A DNA stretch of 10,089 nucleotides, from NCBI GenBank assembly GCA_002314605.1, contig DCGO01000106.1, forward strand, positions 1-10,089, in the 5' to 3' direction. Positions within the stretch are counted from its first letter, which is position 1, and each line of letters opens with the position of its first letter. The notes below the pieces were generated by a model that saw nothing but the letters and a program-made list of their open reading frames with translations, did no database searches and was not told where the DNA came from. This DNA comes from Lentisphaeria bacterium UBA1776 (GTDB taxonomy: Bacteria > Verrucomicrobiota > Lentisphaeria > Victivallales > Victivallaceae). Of the stretch, positions 6,997 to 10,089 are shown one piece after another. The position numbers were made by a program, and so were the translations under genes.

Positions 6997-7032
6997 AAAA
7001 ATGTTCGGCCGGACAATCCGCTCCGGACGGAT
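6997..7032 (-). terminator. Weak terminator-like hairpin after the metallophosphatase gene
   Basis: ATCCG-TCCGGAG-CGGAT (7032-7016) is a 5-bp stem-loop 12 bases past the stop. A run of five T follows only about 14 bases later (7001-6997). An alternative stem pairs CCGGA with TCCGG in the same stretch. The stem is short and the T-run is displaced, so this is a candidate only. Confidence 0.25.
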
Positions 7033-7044
7033 GCCCCTTTGAAA

Positions 7045-8817
7045 TCAGGCTCTCTTTTTCCCGATGGCGATGGTCTGGCGGACATCCGCCCTTCCCTCCG
7101 CCCGGGGTGTAAGAACGCACAGTTGAATGTGATCGTTTTTAAGTTCACAGGAAACGACATCCCGGTGCGAAACACTCAGGATCGGAAACGGCAGTCCCGC
7201 CGGATCATCCGCTTCCAGCCAGATATGTTTGTGCATGTGCCCGCAGAGCATCAGATCCGGACGGATGCCGGCCTGCGCCAGAGGCTCCGTCATCTTCCGC
7301 TGCAGGAGCCATTTTCCCGCCAGGGGCGGAATGTGCATGAGTGCAATGCGGAACGGGGCGTTCCTGTATGCTGCGGAGGACACGACTTCCTGCAGAAAGT
7401 TCCTTTCTTCCTCAAACATGGCGGTGTTGCTGAAAATCCGGCGTTCCGGGGAATCGGCACTGTCATCTCCGCTGTCCAGCGCGATGAAAAACACATCCCC
7501 CAGAAGGAAGGTGTACCACGACCGCCCTCCGGGATGCCGCATGACCCGAAAATACTCCGCCGCATAGATACCCAGTTCCTCGTGGTTTCCGCGGACAAAG
7601 ATCAGCGGCTTGTCCTGTCCAAAGCGCCGCTGAGTCTCCACCAGAGGATCGATCACCCCGGCAAAGATCCCTTCCGGACCGGGGGCATAACTCAGATTGT
7701 CCCCCAGCGAAATCATGCACGAAGCCTGCTTTGCTTCCGGCAGAAGCAGTGCTTTGCGCAGAAAATCCACATCGGAGTGAAGGTCTGTAAAAAGAAAGAA
7801 CGAAAAGGGTTTTTCTGCCGCCGGCAAAGTGCGGAAAGTGTGGCGCGCTTCGTGCTTCACCACCTCTCCGGTGACCGGAAAAAGAGAAAACAGCTCGTAC
7901 TCGTACTCCGTATCCGGTTTGAGGCCGGTGAGTTTGACAAAATGCATGGTTTCGCAGGGAAGAATACCGATGAGCCCGTCTCCGTCGGCCCGCAAAAAAG
8001 GTCCCGTACTGCCCTTTTCCCGGTAAGCCGCCCATGCGGCGACTTTTCCCGCCGTCTGAAAGTTGATGCAGAGGGAATCCCGGTCGGGAAAGGTGAGATA
8101 GGGACCGTGGATCACTTCATTGGCCGGGATCTCCCACCGGGTGCGGGCCGTTTCGAACTCCTCCCGGGTCATCCCTGCGAGGACGGTCTTCCCGGTACGG
8201 AAGGCCGCCGTATCCGCAAAAGATCCGAAGAGCAGTTCTCCGAAATTCGGGACCTCATGGTACTGCCGCCATACGCGGCTCCATACGATCCGCTCCTTCC
8301 TTTTCAGACTCTCCCGCACCAGATTGAAGCGCACCCCCCCCTCGGTCAGCGGCAGCAGTCCCGGTTCCAGCCGGAGTTCAGCACCCCAGCCGTCCGGCCG
8401 TGAAAAGACGGCGACCTCCCAGCGGTCCATGGAACCGGAACTGTCGAATCGCGAGCCGTCGATCCCGACAGCCAGCTGCAGCAGCCACGGATCAGGTTCC
8501 AGATTGCCGAAATGCAGTTCGGCCAGGTCCCCCTGCCACATGGAGGTGTAACCGGGGGGCAAATGCGTACGCAGTTCTTCCGGGTCTGCAAAAAAGAAAC
8601 CGATCACCAGATGACGGGCACTGCGGAAAAGCGCCATCCGGCTCTTTGCCAGGGGCGTTCCCCCCTGGGGATACAAGACAAAATCCGATGCCGATGTCGC
8701 CATTTCCCATACCGGATCGGACATCCCGGTACCAAAGGAATAATCTTTTTCAATGAACGGAACAGACAAAGTTTTGCACCGCTCGTTGGCGGTATAAGAT
8801 ACAGCGGCTGATTTCAT
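7045..8817 (-). CDS. Calcineurin-like metallophosphatase with N-terminal CBM9/DOMON-like and PAP-type Fn3 domains
   Basis: The 590-residue protein seems to have three parts. Residues about 30-200 look like a CBM9/DOMON-type carbohydrate-binding beta-sandwich (DPVWEMA near 35, DLAELHFGN at 98-105, WEVAVFSR at 133-140). Residues about 235-331 resemble the Fn3-like domain before purple acid phosphatases (VIHGPYLTFP, LTGLKPDTEYEYELF, HTFRTLP). Residues 336-550 are a metallophosphatase with likely ligands D345 and H347 (FTDLHSD), D373 (LGDN), N411 and H412 (RGNHE), H495 (LMHIPP), H527 and H529 (GHMHKH), so a dimetal centre should form. The substrate is unknown; phosphomonoesters or diesters are typical of the superfamily. 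I see no signal peptide or membrane segment, so the protein is probably cytosolic, which is unusual for this domain combination. The ATG at 8817 is chosen for its upstream GGAG at seven bases. An in-frame GTG at 8841 would add eight residues. Confidence 0.82.
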   Translation of the reverse strand: MKSAAVSYTANERCKTLSVPFIEKDYSFGTGMSDPVWEMATSASDFVLYPQGGTPLAKSRMALFRSARHLVIGFFFADPEELRTHLPPGYTSMWQGDLAELHFGNLEPDPWLLQLAVGIDGSRFDSSGSMDRWEVAVFSRPDGWGAELRLEPGLLPLTEGGVRFNLVRESLKRKERIVWSRVWRQYHEVPNFGELLFGSFADTAAFRTGKTVLAGMTREEFETARTRWEIPANEVIHGPYLTFPDRDSLCINFQTAGKVAAWAAYREKGSTGPFLRADGDGLIGILPCETMHFVKLTGLKPDTEYEYELFSLFPVTGEVVKHEARHTFRTLPAAEKPFSFFLFTDLHSDVDFLRKALLLPEAKQASCMISLGDNLSYAPGPEGIFAGVIDPLVETQRRFGQDKPLIFVRGNHEELGIYAAEYFRVMRHPGGRSWYTFLLGDVFFIALDSGDDSADSPERRIFSNTAMFEEERNFLQEVVSSAAYRNAPFRIALMHIPPLAGKWLLQRKMTEPLAQAGIRPDLMLCGHMHKHIWLEADDPAGLPFPILSVSHRDVVSCELKNDHIQLCVLTPRAEGRADVRQTIAIGKKRA

Positions 8818-8857
8818 GATCCGGCTCCAGGTTGATTGCACATATTGTCCTGCAGTT

Positions 8858-8885
8858 AATATACATGCAGAACTGGTTTTTTAAA
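8858..8885 (-). promoter_or_regulatory. Possible promoter of the metallophosphatase gene
   Basis: TTTAAA (8885-8880) and TATATT (8863-8858) are 16 bases apart on the minus strand, about 40 bases before the start codon. The -35 box is weak. A small dyad, CTGCA...TGCAG (8870-8850), brackets the -10 box. A 7-bp inverted repeat (GTTGATT/AATCAAC, at 8890-8884 and 8837-8831) spans the leader. These are suggestive only. Confidence 0.4.
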
Positions 8886-8911
8886 TCAACTTTGCAGAAA
8901 ATACAAACCGG

Positions 8912-8952
8912 AAAAACGTGATACAGTCACTCAGACCGGAAATGACCTCCGG
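8912..8952 (-). terminator. Weak terminator-like hairpins after the DUF6159 gene
   Basis: Two short stems follow the stop codon: CCGGA/TCCGG (8952-8936, loop of seven) and then GTGA-CTGTA-TCAC (8930-8918), the latter followed by GTTTTT (8917-8912). The second has the order of an intrinsic terminator but only four pairs. Confidence 0.28.
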
Positions 8953-8968
8953 CAGATGCTTTTACGGC

Positions 8969-9859
8969 TTACTCATTTTTCCTGAAGAACGCACTCTGCA
9001 GTTCCTCCTCTGTAAACATTCCGGCATCTTCCCCATCGGCATACAGGTACATTGCCGCACGATAAACGGTTTGTACCGCACTCAGCAGATAGTACAAAAC
9101 AAGGAGAACCAGAATGGTTGCGCAAATGAGAACAGTTCCGGCAAAAGCCGATGTACAGGCACTGGAATCTCCAGTTGCGATCAGCATAAAGCCAGCAAGG
9201 AGCAGCGGAAGTCCGACCAGAAGTGCAAGCCAGTACAGAATCCCCAATCCTGCAAATCCGATGAGGGATTCGCCCCATGTTTTCCTGATGCTGACTGCAG
9301 ATTTTTTCAACACGGTAAAAGGATTGACCAGTTCTGGATCCAGCGCAATGGCGGGTATGGAAAAACAGGAAACCACGGCCCATGCTGCGCCAATGAACTT
9401 GAATACGATCTTCCCGACAGCGCCGGATTTGTTTTCCATTCCTTTCAGAAGGATCCCCACGGTTGAGGCAAGCAGAGTCCACAGCAGCAATGCTTTCATA
9501 CGTTTCATTGCCGTATGAAAGCCGCGGTTGACACTGGTGCTGCCGCCATGCAGTCCGATGAAAATTTCAGAAAAGAATGCCGTTGAACAGAAGTTGCTGA
9601 CGAACATCACAAGAAAATAGGTGACAACCAGCAGGGCCGATTCAGCAGTTGATACTGTTGTTTGCGGATCATTGCCGTTCCCTGAAATTACTTCATTCGG
9701 GGAAAATACGATATACCCGATACTGCCGCCGCAGATCAAAACGATCAAAACGGCCATCGCTAAGCAGGAGATCACCGGAAAAACCAGCAGTTTTTTCTCC
9801 TTCATAAGCAGAGCAAACGATTTTTTGAAAATCGTCCGGCTTCTTTCTATTTTTCCCAT
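8969..9859 (-). CDS. Polytopic membrane protein, DUF6159-like
   Basis: This 296-residue protein has no known function. About six hydrophobic segments are visible (about 24-52, 75-100, 123-140, 150-172, 200-230, 238-262), so it should sit in the cytoplasmic membrane. The pattern fits the DUF6159 family as I recall it: a basic N-terminus with SRTIFKKSFALLMKEKKLLV before the first helix, GFHTAMKRMKALLLWTLLAS in the middle (113-132), and a conserved-looking FTVLKKSAVSIRKTWGESLI at 181-200. The C-terminus is short, acidic and probably cytosolic. The start ATG at 9859 has AGAAGG six bases upstream. The gene looks visibly more A/T-rich than its neighbours, which could reflect membrane-protein codon content or transfer. 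It stands alone between the metallophosphatase gene and a possible partial frame ending 20 bases upstream. No substrate, partner or pathway can be given. Confidence 0.85.
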   Translation of the reverse strand: MGKIERSRTIFKKSFALLMKEKKLLVFPVISCLAMAVLIVLICGGSIGYIVFSPNEVISGNGNDPQTTVSTAESALLVVTYFLVMFVSNFCSTAFFSEIFIGLHGGSTSVNRGFHTAMKRMKALLLWTLLASTVGILLKGMENKSGAVGKIVFKFIGAAWAVVSCFSIPAIALDPELVNPFTVLKKSAVSIRKTWGESLIGFAGLGILYWLALLVGLPLLLAGFMLIATGDSSACTSAFAGTVLICATILVLLVLYYLLSAVQTVYRAAMYLYADGEDAGMFTEEELQSAFFRKNE

Positions 9860-9879
9860 AGATACCTTCTGATTTTATG

Positions 9880-10089
9880 TTACGGGTGATTTTTTTTCAT
9901 GATTGCCGATTCACAGACATCCGGAAAACATGTGCCGGTCTTTTGAGATTCTGGTACAGTATTGTTCTCATCAATCGGTTTTTCCTTTGTTTTTCGGTAG
10001 TGTCCGAAGTTATGCACACATTTGATTCTAGGGTACCTCAAAAAATTCATTCCGGCGGCTTTCTGCCACTGGGGAAAGTCTGCAAAGCG
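9880..10089 (-). CDS. Possible C-terminal fragment of an unknown protein (cut by window edge)
   Basis: A minus-strand frame is open for 69 codons from the window edge to a TAA at 9880-9882. It starts RFADFPQWQKAAGMNFLRYP and ends CESAIMKKNHP. I do not recognise it. The absence of stops over 69 codons in rather A/T-rich sequence is mildly unusual for non-coding DNA. Third codon positions are not clearly G/C-biased as they are in the neighbouring genes, so the evidence is thin. If real, the gene ends 20 bases before the DUF6159 start and could be cotranscribed with it. Otherwise this stretch is a leader or intergenic region, or a remnant of a mobile element. No clear promoter for the DUF6159 gene is visible in it, which weakly favours a cotranscribed upstream gene. 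Confidence 0.3.
   Translation of the reverse strand, partial: RFADFPQWQKAAGMNFLRYPRIKCVHNFGHYRKTKEKPIDENNTVPESQKTGTCFPDVCESAIMKKNHP

Noticed and set aside
7039..8403. A plus-strand open frame of about 450 codons
   Set aside because: It is antisense to the metallophosphatase gene, whose seven metal ligands are intact. The antisense translation is Arg/Pro-rich and domain-free.

Overview
All convincing genes in this window lie on the minus strand, so the text reads from right to left along the given coordinates. The organism looks like an anaerobic, fermentative bacterium with a fairly GC-rich genome. It carries an NADH-linked, probably electron-bifurcating [FeFe]-hydrogenase operon and a two-ATPase ClpC. 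The ClpC N-terminus (FNHDYIGTEHLLLGI, then GEGVAVEAM) resembles the ClpC of Verrucomicrobia, Planctomycetes, Chlamydiae and Lentisphaerae. A member of the PVC group, such as a Victivallis-like Lentisphaerota, is my best guess from memory. It is an inference and was not tested by any search.

Layout, right to left. At 10089-9880 there is an open frame running in from the window edge, possibly the C-terminus of an unknown protein. At 9859-8969 is a six-helix DUF6159-type membrane protein. At 8817-7045 is a probably cytosolic three-domain protein: a CBM9/DOMON-like sandwich, a purple-acid-phosphatase-type Fn3 domain and a calcineurin-like metallophosphatase with intact metal ligands. A good promoter at 6967-6940 and a leader with an 11-bp dyad precede a tightly overlapping operon: clpC (6815-4320), mnmA (4323-3295) and rlmH (3314-2865). 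That operon ends near a 9-bp hairpin at 2825-2798. A second promoter at 2740-2713, with a dyad over its -10 box, drives hydC (2623-2105), hydB (2101-170) and hydA (162-1, cut by the window).

How the genes work together. HydC, HydB and HydA form one soluble hydrogenase. Electrons move between NAD(H) on HydB, a chain of iron-sulfur clusters and the H-cluster of HydA, with ferredoxin as partner. In fermenters this enzyme disposes of reducing power as H2. The clpC-mnmA-rlmH operon joins protein quality control with two translation-fidelity RNA modifications (tRNA wobble 2-thiouridine and 23S rRNA m3-pseudouridine). Coding overlaps of 4 and 20 bases imply translational coupling. The metallophosphatase and the DUF6159 gene appear to be single-gene units.

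I see no tRNA, rRNA, CRISPR array or complete insertion sequence, and no clear case of an undescribed multigene system. The items most worth checking are the structured clpC leader, the unusual metallophosphatase fusion, the operator-like dyad at the hydrogenase promoter and the unassigned frame at the right edge.
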